Made by a program: the position numbers and the translations under genes
Notes under the pieces: model-generated
The model's input: only the letters and a program-made list of their open reading frames with translations
The model's database searches: none
Told to the model about the DNA's origin: nothing
Part shown: positions 17,522 to 26,810 of the stretch, piece by piece
Layout of the letters: each line of letters starts with the position of its first letter
Numbering within the stretch: position 1 is the first letter of the stretch
NCBI RefSeq assembly: GCF_001699815.1
Contig: NZ_MCGB01000057.1
Coordinates: 496,001 to 560,000 of the forward strand
Source: Ralstonia pickettii
Lineage (GTDB): Bacteria > Pseudomonadota > Gammaproteobacteria > Burkholderiales > Burkholderiaceae
Length of the DNA: 64,000 nt
Reading direction: 5' to 3'

Positions 17522-18097
17522 TTACAGCGCGCGCGTGCGCTGGCCCGGCAGCATGCGTTGCACGCACCTCCGCTCATCGACCCACTGGTGCTTGATCACC
17601 CCGGCAACGTGGAGCACCACCAGGCAGAGCAGCAGATCGGCCGTCGTGCTGTGCACCGTGTAGAACATGTGCTGCAGTGCGCTGTCGACCCAACCCCAGG
17701 GCGGCAGCGGCACGCCCCAGAAGCGCGTTCCGTATGGATTGAACGAAGACCCGAGATAGCCCGACACAGGCATCACGACCATGCACATGTAGAGCAGGCG
17801 ATGCGTAATGCGCGCCAGCTCCGTCTCCCAGCAGTACAGCCCCGGAATGGACGGTGGCGCAGCACGGCTGACGCGCACCACCACGCGCCACGCGATGACC
17901 AGCGCCGCCGTCAGCCCGAGCGATTTATGCAGATTTACCAAGACCGCCTTCCCCGGTGCGCCCTTGGCCAGACCGGTCATGTAGAAGCCCAGCGCGAACA
18001 GGCCGCATAGCAACGAGGCGCTCACCCAATGCAACGCGATCTGCAGGGCCGCGTAGGCCGGCGCGGATGCGTGGGCGGGTCGATCAGCGCGGCGCAT
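17522..18097 (-). CDS. cytochrome b561 family membrane protein
   Basis: A 191-residue integral membrane di-haem b-type cytochrome with four hydrophobic helices. Candidate haem histidines are in ALHWVSA, LHKSLGL, THRLLY and HSTTADLLLCLVVLHVAG. These proteins carry electrons between quinol and periplasmic partners. The start overlaps the end of the beta-propeller gene by 14 bp, and both follow the TonB-dependent receptor gene, so the three form an operon. It could connect the quinoprotein module to the quinone pool; that role is inferred from context. Confidence 0.85.
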   Translation of the reverse strand: MRRADRPAHASAPAYAALQIALHWVSASLLCGLFALGFYMTGLAKGAPGKAVLVNLHKSLGLTAALVIAWRVVVRVSRAAPPSIPGLYCWETELARITHRLLYMCMVVMPVSGYLGSSFNPYGTRFWGVPLPPWGWVDSALQHMFYTVHSTTADLLLCLVVLHVAGVIKHQWVDERRCVQRMLPGQRTRAL

Positions 18098-19157
18098 CGA
18101 GGCTGCCCACCGAGGTTGGATACGTCACCACACCCCAGGGCAACTTGTAGCCTTGGAGCGTATCGACGACCTCGCGCTTCTGCGGGTCGATCACCTGCAC
18201 AGTGTTCGAGCGGCCGCAGGCAAGCAGCAGCTTCCGATCACCCGGCGTGAAGCTGAAATGCCAGCAACGCTTGCCGACCGGAATGGCGGCCACTTGCGCA
18301 AAGGTGCGGGCATCGAACACCTGCAACTGATCAGCGCGGCTGGCAGCCACCCAGAGGTACTGGCCCTCGCGGTCAAACGCGATCCCGTATGGTCCCTGCC
18401 CAGTGGGCACGGTCTTGATCGGCTTGAAACCGGCATCCAGCAGCAACAGGTTGTTCGAGTTTTCCAGCGTCACCACATAGGTCTTTCCATCCGGCGCGAT
18501 CTTGATGCCGCGCGGCCGATTGCCGTATGGCGCGACATCCACCCGCCGGATCTGCTTGAGCGTCGACAGCTCATAAACGCCGACCGTGTTGTCACCTTCG
18601 TTGGCCACCAGCAGCAACTTTCCGTCCGGTGAAAATTCGATGGCTTCGGTCTCGCGGGCGGCCTTGATGCGGCCGACCACGGCCCACTGGCTGAGGTCGA
18701 TGATCGCGACTTCGGCGGGGGCTTCATCGTTCTCATCCTTCTCGTCTTTCACGGCCCGGTCGTTCTTGCCCGGCGGCCCGCCTTCCGACGAAGGCTCGTA
18801 GGTGACGAACGCCCGGCGGCCGTCGGGCGAGATGCGCATGAACTCGACATTCCTGCCGACTGCGATGCGCTTGATCTCCTTGCGTGTGCCTGTGTCAATC
18901 ACCGACACATCGGCGCTGCCCTGGTTGGCCGTCAGCAACCAGCGGCCATCGGGGGTAACGGCAAGGCCGCGCGGGTCCTTGCCCACGGCAATCTCGTCAA
19001 GCTGTTTGAGCGTGCGTGCATTGAGCACGGTCACACCGCCGCCCTGATTCGTGACGTAGGCGACGGGATCCGGCACCTCGGCAACCGCCTGGAGGGTCGA
19101 TACCCAACCCACGCAAAGCAACGTGGCGATCCGGAAGTAGTGGGTCAGTGCTTTCAT
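18084..19157 (-). CDS. PQQ-dependent catabolism-associated beta-propeller protein
   Basis: A 357-residue exported protein made of YVTN-type beta-propeller repeats. Examples are VAYVTNQGGGVTVLNARTLK, LLTANQGSADVSVIDTG, KLLLVANEGDNTVGVYELS and YLWVAASRADQLQVFDART. A signal peptide (ending TLQAVAEVPD) targets it to the periplasm. It matches the propeller family regularly encoded with PQQ dehydrogenases; the molecular role is unknown, with scaffold, electron-transfer accessory or cofactor handling all suggested. A charged insert (GPPGKNDRAVKDEKDENDEAPAE, residues ~128-150) interrupts one blade. It lies 20 bp after the receptor gene. Confidence 0.85.
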   Translation of the reverse strand: MKALTHYFRIATLLCVGWVSTLQAVAEVPDPVAYVTNQGGGVTVLNARTLKQLDEIAVGKDPRGLAVTPDGRWLLTANQGSADVSVIDTGTRKEIKRIAVGRNVEFMRISPDGRRAFVTYEPSSEGGPPGKNDRAVKDEKDENDEAPAEVAIIDLSQWAVVGRIKAARETEAIEFSPDGKLLLVANEGDNTVGVYELSTLKQIRRVDVAPYGNRPRGIKIAPDGKTYVVTLENSNNLLLLDAGFKPIKTVPTGQGPYGIAFDREGQYLWVAASRADQLQVFDARTFAQVAAIPVGKRCWHFSFTPGDRKLLLACGRSNTVQVIDPQKREVVDTLQGYKLPWGVVTYPTSVGSLDAPR

Positions 19158-19177
19158 GATGGTCTCTTATGGGCGGC

Positions 19178-21799
19178 TCAGTCCGCATCGGCACCGGCGG
19201 CCTTGCCTCCAAACGAATACGTCAGGCCAATCCAGATCGCGCGCGGCGGTGCCGGCGTCATGAACTGCTGCTTCGCCAACGTGTAGATGCTCCGCATGCC
19301 CGACAGGCCGTACGTGGAATAGCGCTTGTTGAACAGGTTGCTGATGTACGCCGAAATCTCGAGATGTTTCGTCGGCTTGTAGTGCAGGTTCAGATTGACG
19401 AGGCCGTAGCCGGCCACCTCGCCGTTCGGGTCGGCATTGCTTTCGTTGCCGTGTGCGATCTGCTTGCTGACCAGGATCACGTTCCCGCCCATCGACAGGT
19501 TCGGGCTAAAGGCGTACGACGCGCCGAGCTTGAGCGTCTTCGCGGGGATGCCCGGGATCTTGTTGCCGCTGACCACGTGCTGCCCGCTCGCCGTGGTGAA
19601 TGCCGACTTGTAGATCGCATCGACATAACCAAAGTTGGCCGACAACGACCACTTGTCGATCTTCGTGCTGGCGCCCAGTTCCATTCCGCGCCGTTCGGTC
19701 TTGCCGACATTGGCGAAGTAGCCGTACGTGTTTGACGTGGCGATGAACTGGATGTCATTGCTCAGGCGCGAGTCGTAGACAGCCGCGCTCCAGTAGGTGG
19801 ACTTGCCCAGCTTTCCGCGGCCGCCGAATTCGATGGTTTTGGCTACCACGGCTTTCAGGTCCGGATCGCCGTTGAACCCCGTGGGGAGCGAGCACGGGCT
19901 GTTCGGATCGGCGCAAGACAATTCAATCGATGTCGGAGCGCGCATCGATTCGCTGTAGCTGCCGAAGATGCCCTGCCCCGCGCCCAGGTCGTAGTTGAAC
20001 CCGAGCGCCGGGTTGAAACGGCGATAGCGATGCGAGCCGGCCAGGCTGTTGGTTTCCGGTCCGGCCACCGCCCCCGGCGGGACACCGTTCGGAGCGGTTG
20101 CCGCGCCCGATCCCGCATTCGAGTACCGATAGGCATTCGCGTAGCCGGGGTTGTAGTACGACACGCCCGATACTTGGTCCGTCCAGGAGTAACCGCCGTC
20201 TTCGTTCAGGTATTTATTGTTGGCGCCGCCCTGGTTGAGCGTTGTGTAGTTGAAGCTTCCAGAGGCAGTCACGCTCAGCTTCTCCGTCACGCTCAACGTA
20301 TCGGTGAAGTACAGGCTGAAGTTGTTGATGTTGGACGACAGGTTGACCGCGCCAATGACGTTGCTGCCCGTGAACAACGCGGGGTTCGATGTCGACGGTG
20401 CCGATCCATTGGCGGTGAATCCGTATGTCTGGTTCGGGCTCACCACTGTCTGATAGTTGATCAACCGTGCCAGGTAGGTCGTCTGGTCATACGTGATGCG
20501 CGAATGATCGAACGCACTACCGAAGGTGAACGTATTGTCGTGTCCCGCAAGTTGGCTGAAGTTCGACCACTGCAGGGACGTGCCCACCGTGTCCTCATGC
20601 GTGGCGGAATCGACGACGCTGGTATTGATGGCGTTGGTCCAGCGGCCGTAGCCGAGCGCAAGCGCATTCGCGCCGGTCACTGCATTGACTGCCGTGCCGT
20701 TGGGCGCCTTGTTCGCGCATTTGTACGTGGTGGTGCCACCTGCAGCGGTCGTTGCCAGCGAGCCGTCGTCGTTGAAGCAGCCGTCATCCAGCTGTGCGTT
20801 GCTGTTGACGTTGTGAAGGCTGGCCTTGCGGTAGTAGATGCTGCCGGCCAGTTGGTTCGTGTCGTTCAACCAATGGCTGCCCGTCAGGTTCAGCAGCGCC
20901 ATCCGGTTTGAGATGGTGTCGGGCCACGTATAGGCGGCGCTGCGGTTCGCCATCATGTCCATCGGCAACGACTGCGTGCCGCTCAGCGACGTATCTGCCA
21001 GTGCGGCCGACAGCTCGAGCTGGGTAGCGCCGTCGTTGCCGTGCCACCGCGCTTTTCCATACAGTTGCTTGACGTTCGAACCCGAGTGGTCGCGAAAGCC
21101 GTCCTGCCGGTCGAAGTTGCCGGCGACGAAGTAATCGGTGCCGTGAGCCTTGTCGACGATACCGGTCTCAAAGCTCAGCGCACGGCGGCCAAACGACCCG
21201 CCCAGCGCCTCAATCGACGTGCCGGCGTTGTCCTTCCCGTTCTTGGTGTTGACGACAAGCGCGCCACCCAGTGTGTTGAGGCCGAACATCGGGTTGGAGC
21301 CCGGCAGGATGTTGACGCTGGACATCGCGTTCATGGGAATCAGATCCCAGTTCACGATGGAGCCGAAGGGCTCGTTCATCCGCACGCCGTCAAAGTAGAC
21401 CGACACGCCGATGGGCACGCCCAGCAGCGACGACACCTGAAACCCGCGGTAGTTGATGTCGTTCTGGTACGGATTGCCCGACCCGTTGCCGATGCTCACC
21501 TGACCCAGGTTGTCGTTGAGCAGGTCCGCCAGGTTGGAGTTGCGTTGCTCGCGCGCATCCTTCGCGCTCACGCGCTGCGCATTGGCAGGAAACTGCGACA
21601 GCGGCACGCCAATGCTGTCGATCGGGGTCGAGCCGACGACCTGCGCGGTCGGCAATGCCACCGCCACGATCTGGTCTTCGGCAAACGCGGGCGAGTAAAG
21701 CCCCGCGGCAGTGAGCGCAGCCACGCCGCCTGCAAGGCACGGTGCGGCGTTGCGCACACGGCTGGTGCTCTTCTCCGAACGGCTGATAGGCGAATGCAC
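19178..21799 (-). CDS. TonB-dependent outer-membrane receptor
   Basis: An 873-residue outer-membrane transporter. It has a signal region (to SPAFAED), a plug domain (NLADLLNDNLGQVSIGNGSGNP, NDINYRGFQ, GVPIGVSVYFDGVRMNEPFG, LPGSNPMFGLNTLGGALVVNTKNGK), and a 22-strand barrel. A C-terminal segment (HLEISAYISNLFNKRYSTYG) closes the barrel and the last residues are acidic. It heads the receptor-propeller-cytochrome b561 operon inside the quinoprotein locus. By position it may import PQQ, a lanthanide chelate or another cofactor; the sequence alone does not show the ligand. No Fur box was recognised upstream. Confidence 0.85.
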   Translation of the reverse strand: MHSPISRSEKSTSRVRNAAPCLAGGVAALTAAGLYSPAFAEDQIVAVALPTAQVVGSTPIDSIGVPLSQFPANAQRVSAKDAREQRNSNLADLLNDNLGQVSIGNGSGNPYQNDINYRGFQVSSLLGVPIGVSVYFDGVRMNEPFGSIVNWDLIPMNAMSSVNILPGSNPMFGLNTLGGALVVNTKNGKDNAGTSIEALGGSFGRRALSFETGIVDKAHGTDYFVAGNFDRQDGFRDHSGSNVKQLYGKARWHGNDGATQLELSAALADTSLSGTQSLPMDMMANRSAAYTWPDTISNRMALLNLTGSHWLNDTNQLAGSIYYRKASLHNVNSNAQLDDGCFNDDGSLATTAAGGTTTYKCANKAPNGTAVNAVTGANALALGYGRWTNAINTSVVDSATHEDTVGTSLQWSNFSQLAGHDNTFTFGSAFDHSRITYDQTTYLARLINYQTVVSPNQTYGFTANGSAPSTSNPALFTGSNVIGAVNLSSNINNFSLYFTDTLSVTEKLSVTASGSFNYTTLNQGGANNKYLNEDGGYSWTDQVSGVSYYNPGYANAYRYSNAGSGAATAPNGVPPGAVAGPETNSLAGSHRYRRFNPALGFNYDLGAGQGIFGSYSESMRAPTSIELSCADPNSPCSLPTGFNGDPDLKAVVAKTIEFGGRGKLGKSTYWSAAVYDSRLSNDIQFIATSNTYGYFANVGKTERRGMELGASTKIDKWSLSANFGYVDAIYKSAFTTASGQHVVSGNKIPGIPAKTLKLGASYAFSPNLSMGGNVILVSKQIAHGNESNADPNGEVAGYGLVNLNLHYKPTKHLEISAYISNLFNKRYSTYGLSGMRSIYTLAKQQFMTPAPPRAIWIGLTYSFGGKAAGADAD

Positions 21800-22052
21800 G
21801 AAGTGTCTCCCCGAAGTTCTCGCTCGCGGGTCTCGGGTATCAATGACGTATCCCAGAGAACAGGCGTGGCGGTGGCTAATCCCGGCAGGGAATCAGCGGC
21901 AATGGGGGTGACACCTGCGCGCGTTGCGGCAGGGCAAATGGTTGGCACACGGCCATGTCTCCTCTTCTTGTTTGCCTGCGGGGTCGTTGCCTCGCAGGTC
22001 AGCGGCTGGCGCACAGGCGCGATTCCCCGGCGCCAGCCGTCCTGCTACACCA
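21800..22052. other. intergenic with 10-bp hairpin
   Basis: CGGCTGGCGC (22003-22012) pairs with GCGCCAGCCG (22030-22039) just after the aldehyde dehydrogenase stop on the minus strand. No T-run follows, so it is at best a weak terminator or mRNA 3' structure. No sigma-54 element was found before the receptor gene. Confidence 0.5.
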
Positions 22053-23573
<1,521 letters not shown>

Positions 23574-23640
23574 GGGTTGTCTCCTGATGTTTGAGTGATG
23601 ACCGCAGCGTCGTTGTCTGCGCTGTGTCCGGTCGTCATCT

Positions 23641-23655
23641 GCAAAACCCGGGCCA
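23641..23655 (-). promoter_or_regulatory. sigma-54 promoter for aldehyde dehydrogenase
   Basis: The minus strand reads TGGCCCGGGTTTTGC, fitting -24/-12 (TGGCMCG-N4-TTGC). It is about 68 bp upstream of the start codon. Confidence 0.75.
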
Positions 23656-23717
23656 TCCCCTGCGGTGGATGTTCGATCCACTCCCATCGCTTGTTCACGC
23701 CGATCGGCCGGCCTGAC

Positions 23718-23736
23718 TGTTCCAGAATGGAACAAC
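23718..23736. promoter_or_regulatory. shared 19-bp upstream activator element
   Basis: TGTTCCAGAATGGAACAAC contains the perfect dyad TGTTCC-N5-GGAACA and matches 15 of 19 positions of the element upstream of the alcohol dehydrogenase. It lies between two divergent promoters, about 65 bp from the aldehyde dehydrogenase -24 element and about 70 bp from a weaker plus-strand candidate, so it could serve both. Confidence 0.65.
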
Positions 23737-23806
23737 AGGTGTTGCAAAGCTCAACGCCCCATCACCTGAACACCCGATGGACGCTTGTGCGGACATACCG
23801 CTTGCA

Positions 23807-23821
23807 TGGCATGACTTTCGC
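23807..23821 (+). promoter_or_regulatory. candidate weak sigma-54 promoter for the SoxYZ-like operon
   Basis: TGGCATGACTTTCGC keeps the essential GG and GC dinucleotides with correct spacing but has TCGC in place of TTGC. It is about 40 bp before the SoxYZ-like start. Confidence 0.4.
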
Positions 23822-23858
23822 AACGTGGACCTTTCATCTGAACCTGCCAAGGCACACG

Positions 23859-24635
23859 ATGAGAACGGCTTCACTCCATGCTGCCGCTGCTGCGCTGGCC
23901 GTTGCGTACCTGTCCGGGCCGGCCCGCGCCGATACGAACGTCGACCCGGCGGGCTCGCCGCTCTGGCCGACGATTCAGCAGGAGGTGTTTGGCGCGGCGC
24001 GGACGACGTTCGACAGCCGCATCAGGATCACCGGACCGGCGTTTGCGGAAGACGCGATGCAGGTGCCGATTGCGTTCGACGCATCGGCGCTCGGCAAGGT
24101 GGAGCGCATCGTCGTCGCGGTCGACCGCAACCCGATTCGCAAGGTGCTGGAATTCGCGCCGATGCACGTCCGCCCGGCGCTGTCGTTCCGGTTCAAGCTG
24201 CAGGAGGCCTCTGCGGTGCGCGTGGCCGCACGTACGCCGGACGGTGTCTGGCATGTCGGCACCTTGCAGGTGGATGCCACCGGCGGTGGCTGCACGCTGC
24301 CGGGCGCCACACGCCAGAACGCCACCTGGAGCACCACGCTGAACCAGGTCGAGTCGCGCGTGTTTCCGGGCTTCAACGGCGCAGGCAGCCGCATCCGTCT
24401 GCGCGTGATGCATCCGATGGACACCGGCCTGGTGGCGGGCATCCCGTCTTTCCATATCGAGCAGCTCAACCTGCTCGATGCCCGGCGTCAGCCCATGCTT
24501 GAACTGGCGCTGTACGAGCCGGTGGCCGAGAACCCGATCTTCTCGTTCGATCTGGATGGCCCTGTTGGACGCGGCATCAGCGTGGCCGGCGTCGACAACA
24601 ACGGCAACCGCATCCGCGCGCAGGTGACACGATGA
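23859..24635 (+). CDS. quinoprotein dehydrogenase-associated SoxYZ-like carrier protein
   Basis: A 258-residue exported fusion of SoxY-like and SoxZ-like domains, with signal peptide MRTASLHAAAAALAVAYLSG...ARA. The SoxY part ends in a swinging-arm-like motif TGGGCTLPG with a single Cys145, where true SoxY has GGCGG at its C-terminus. The SoxZ-like part contains RLRVMHPMDTG (180-190), close to the HPMETG of SoxZ. No Sox enzymes are nearby; instead it starts a three-gene operon with two metallo-hydrolase-fold proteins. This is the 'quinoprotein relay' set known next to PQQ dehydrogenases. The carried group is unknown. The start overlaps nothing upstream; the next gene starts inside its stop. 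Confidence 0.85.
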   Translation: MRTASLHAAAAALAVAYLSGPARADTNVDPAGSPLWPTIQQEVFGAARTTFDSRIRITGPAFAEDAMQVPIAFDASALGKVERIVVAVDRNPIRKVLEFAPMHVRPALSFRFKLQEASAVRVAARTPDGVWHVGTLQVDATGGGCTLPGATRQNATWSTTLNQVESRVFPGFNGAGSRIRLRVMHPMDTGLVAGIPSFHIEQLNLLDARRQPMLELALYEPVAENPIFSFDLDGPVGRGISVAGVDNNGNRIRAQVTR

Positions 24636-25579
24636 GCCGACGCCACCAACAGTTGGGCCTTCTGCTGTGTCTTGCGATGTTGACAGCCATCGCGCGCGCG
24701 CAGAACCCCGATTACCACCTCGTACCGCACGCGGTTGCGCCCGGCATCTGGGTGCTCGAAGGCGCCAACGCGGATTTCTCTGCGCGCAACGGCTGCAACA
24801 TCATCAACACCGGCTTCATTGATACCGGCGATGGGGTGCTCGTCATCAACACGGGGCCGTCGATGCTGTACGGCGAGCAGCAACGCCAGGCCATCCGCAC
24901 GGTCACCTCGGCGCCGGTGCGCTGGGTGTTCAACCTGAACTTGCACCCGGACTATTTTTTCGGCAACCAGGCCTATGCGGATGTCGGTGCCCAGGCGCTG
25001 CCCGGCACCATCGCCGGTGCGCAACGCGAGGGCGCGGCCTACGCCGACAATCTTTACCGCATCTGCGGCGCGTGGATGCAGAACACGGTATCGACACCGC
25101 CCGGCACGCCATTGACCCCTGGCACACGCACCATGGGGCACCATCGCATCGACCTGATCCGCCTCGACGGACATACCGATGACGATCTTGTGTTGGTGGA
25201 CCGGACCAGCGGTGTGGTCTTCGCAGGCGGCATTGCCTTTCGAGACCGGATTCCCACCACGCCGCACGCCAACATTGCGCGTTGGCTGGCCAGTCTCGAT
25301 CGGTTGCAGAAGATCGTTGCCGACAGCGGCGCGCGCGTGTTGATCCCCAGCCACGGGCCCGCGCTGGGCAAGGCGGACGCCATCGCGCAGACACGTCAGT
25401 ACCTGCAGTGGCTCGATGCGCGTATGCGCCGCTCAGCGGCAGAAGGACGCGACCTGGCAGAGGTGATTGCGATGCCGGTAGACGCGCCCTACGCGCTGTG
25501 GGGTGGAATGCCCGCGGAGTACGTGCGCAACGTGACCCGCTTCTACCCACGTTACGAGAACGCCGCGCTGGCGCCCTGA
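24632..25579 (+). CDS. quinoprotein relay system zinc metallohydrolase 1-like protein
   Basis: A 315-residue exported protein of the metallo-beta-lactamase fold (signal peptide ending AIARA). The canonical T-H-x-H-x-D-H metal motif is replaced by NLNLHPDYFFGN (residues 101-112): the first His is Asn103 and the final His is Tyr108, leaving His105 and Asp107. Later ligands are better kept (LDGHTDDDLVLVD, IPSHGP). The metal site is thus altered and may bind one metal or none in the usual geometry. It overlaps the SoxYZ-like stop by four bases and is followed one base later by the second hydrolase. Substrate unknown. Confidence 0.8.
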   Translation: MSRRHQQLGLLLCLAMLTAIARAQNPDYHLVPHAVAPGIWVLEGANADFSARNGCNIINTGFIDTGDGVLVINTGPSMLYGEQQRQAIRTVTSAPVRWVFNLNLHPDYFFGNQAYADVGAQALPGTIAGAQREGAAYADNLYRICGAWMQNTVSTPPGTPLTPGTRTMGHHRIDLIRLDGHTDDDLVLVDRTSGVVFAGGIAFRDRIPTTPHANIARWLASLDRLQKIVADSGARVLIPSHGPALGKADAIAQTRQYLQWLDARMRRSAAEGRDLAEVIAMPVDAPYALWGGMPAEYVRNVTRFYPRYENAALAP

Positions 25580-25580
25580 C

Positions 25581-26549
25581 ATGGCGCCAGACCCCGCGCG
25601 GCGACACTGGATGCGCATCATGCTCACGACACTGATTAGTCCGGCCCCGACGGTGTCTGCGGCCCCCGCGCGCGTCACGCTGTTGCGCCTGCAGGACGGC
25701 CTGTACGCGGCGCGCGCCGTGAATGCAGAAGCCTCGCGCGCGAATGCCGGAGAAGTCGTGCCCACGCTGGTGCACACGACGGGCAACGGCGTGCTCGTGG
25801 TGGACCCTGGCCCGCACGCGCGATGGGGACACCACCTGATCGCGGCCATCCGGCACATCACGGCCGAACCCATCCGCTGGGTGGTCAACACGCATGCGCA
25901 TCCCGAGCATGTGCTGGCCAACGCCGCCTTCGCACAACTGCAGCCGCGCCCTGCCTTCCTGGCCTCCGCCGCCACCGCCGACCTCATGCGCCAGCGTTGC
26001 GAAACCTGTCTGGCGCGCCTGACCGCCATGCTGGGTGCGCGCGTCATGCATGAAACGGAGATCGTCTATCCGGAACCGGCACTGCGCGATGGCGATTGGC
26101 TGCACACCGGCAAGACTGCGTGGCAAGTCCACGTCTGCACGGCCGCGCATAGCGCATCCGACACGGTGCTGTACGCGCCGCAGCGCGGGGTGCTGTGCAC
26201 AGGCGGCCTGGCATATCTGCAGCGCATTCCGGACCTGCAGGACGGCTCGCTGGCTGGATGGCGCCAAGCATTGCATGCGCTTGTGCAACTGCCCGCCAAC
26301 ATCGTCGTCGGCACCGCCATCGGCACGCCTGCGCAGATGCTGCGGCCGACGCTCGCCTATCTCGACATGCTCGACAGCACGGTCACGCGCGCCATTGAAG
26401 GCGGCGGCGACGCAGCCCGCGCGCTCGCGTATGTCCCGGGCGACGCCTATCGCGACTGGCGCAACTTTCATCCCCGCCATGCGCTGAACGTCGGACGTGC
26501 GTGGCGCGAACTCGAAGATCGCTGGATGCAAAGCGCGCCGAGCGCCTGA
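25581..26549 (+). CDS. quinoprotein relay system zinc metallohydrolase 2-like protein
   Basis: A 322-residue metallo-beta-lactamase-fold protein with an N-terminal hydrophobic export signal (MRIMLTTLISPAPTVSAAPA, from residue 11). The metal motif is NTHAHPEHVLAN (His105, His107, Glu109, His110), close to canonical but with Glu in place of Asp. A two-cysteine segment (MRQRCETCLARL) and VCTAAHSASD follow. It is the third gene of the SoxYZ-hydrolase operon, starting one base after the upstream stop, so translation is coupled. Its role in the quinoprotein system is not established. Confidence 0.8.
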   Translation: MAPDPARRHWMRIMLTTLISPAPTVSAAPARVTLLRLQDGLYAARAVNAEASRANAGEVVPTLVHTTGNGVLVVDPGPHARWGHHLIAAIRHITAEPIRWVVNTHAHPEHVLANAAFAQLQPRPAFLASAATADLMRQRCETCLARLTAMLGARVMHETEIVYPEPALRDGDWLHTGKTAWQVHVCTAAHSASDTVLYAPQRGVLCTGGLAYLQRIPDLQDGSLAGWRQALHALVQLPANIVVGTAIGTPAQMLRPTLAYLDMLDSTVTRAIEGGGDAARALAYVPGDAYRDWRNFHPRHALNVGRAWRELEDRWMQSAPSA

Positions 26550-26690
26550 TCGCAGCTGCTCCATGGCTGAACAGACGGCAGACATGTGTTGCATCAACTG
26601 TCCCGCCACGCTACATCCCACGCAAAGCCGCCGGTATCCGCAAACGTTAATCAACGCGCTGCAACTCCGTGCAATGCGCCGCAAACGTCG

Positions 26691-26705
26691 TGGTACGCAT
26701 ATTGC
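26691..26705 (+). promoter_or_regulatory. sigma-54 promoter for the porin
   Basis: TGGTACGCATATTGC fits -24/-12 (TGGYACG-N4-TTGC) and is followed by A. It is about 105 bp upstream of the porin start. I did not find a clear copy of the shared 19-bp element next to it. Confidence 0.7.
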
Positions 26706-26810
26706 AAAGTCCCGCCGACGTTGAGCCCGCCCCCGCGGGTTTAGCGCCAACACCCCATGCGTCCGAGCCGATTCACACGACGCATCAGACAACGACAATA
26801 CGGAGACAAC

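Noticed and set aside
21934-21952. GCAAATGGTTGGCAC-like text as a sigma-54 promoter for the TonB receptor.
   Set aside because: The GG and GC elements are in the wrong relative orientation for a -24/-12 promoter on either strand.
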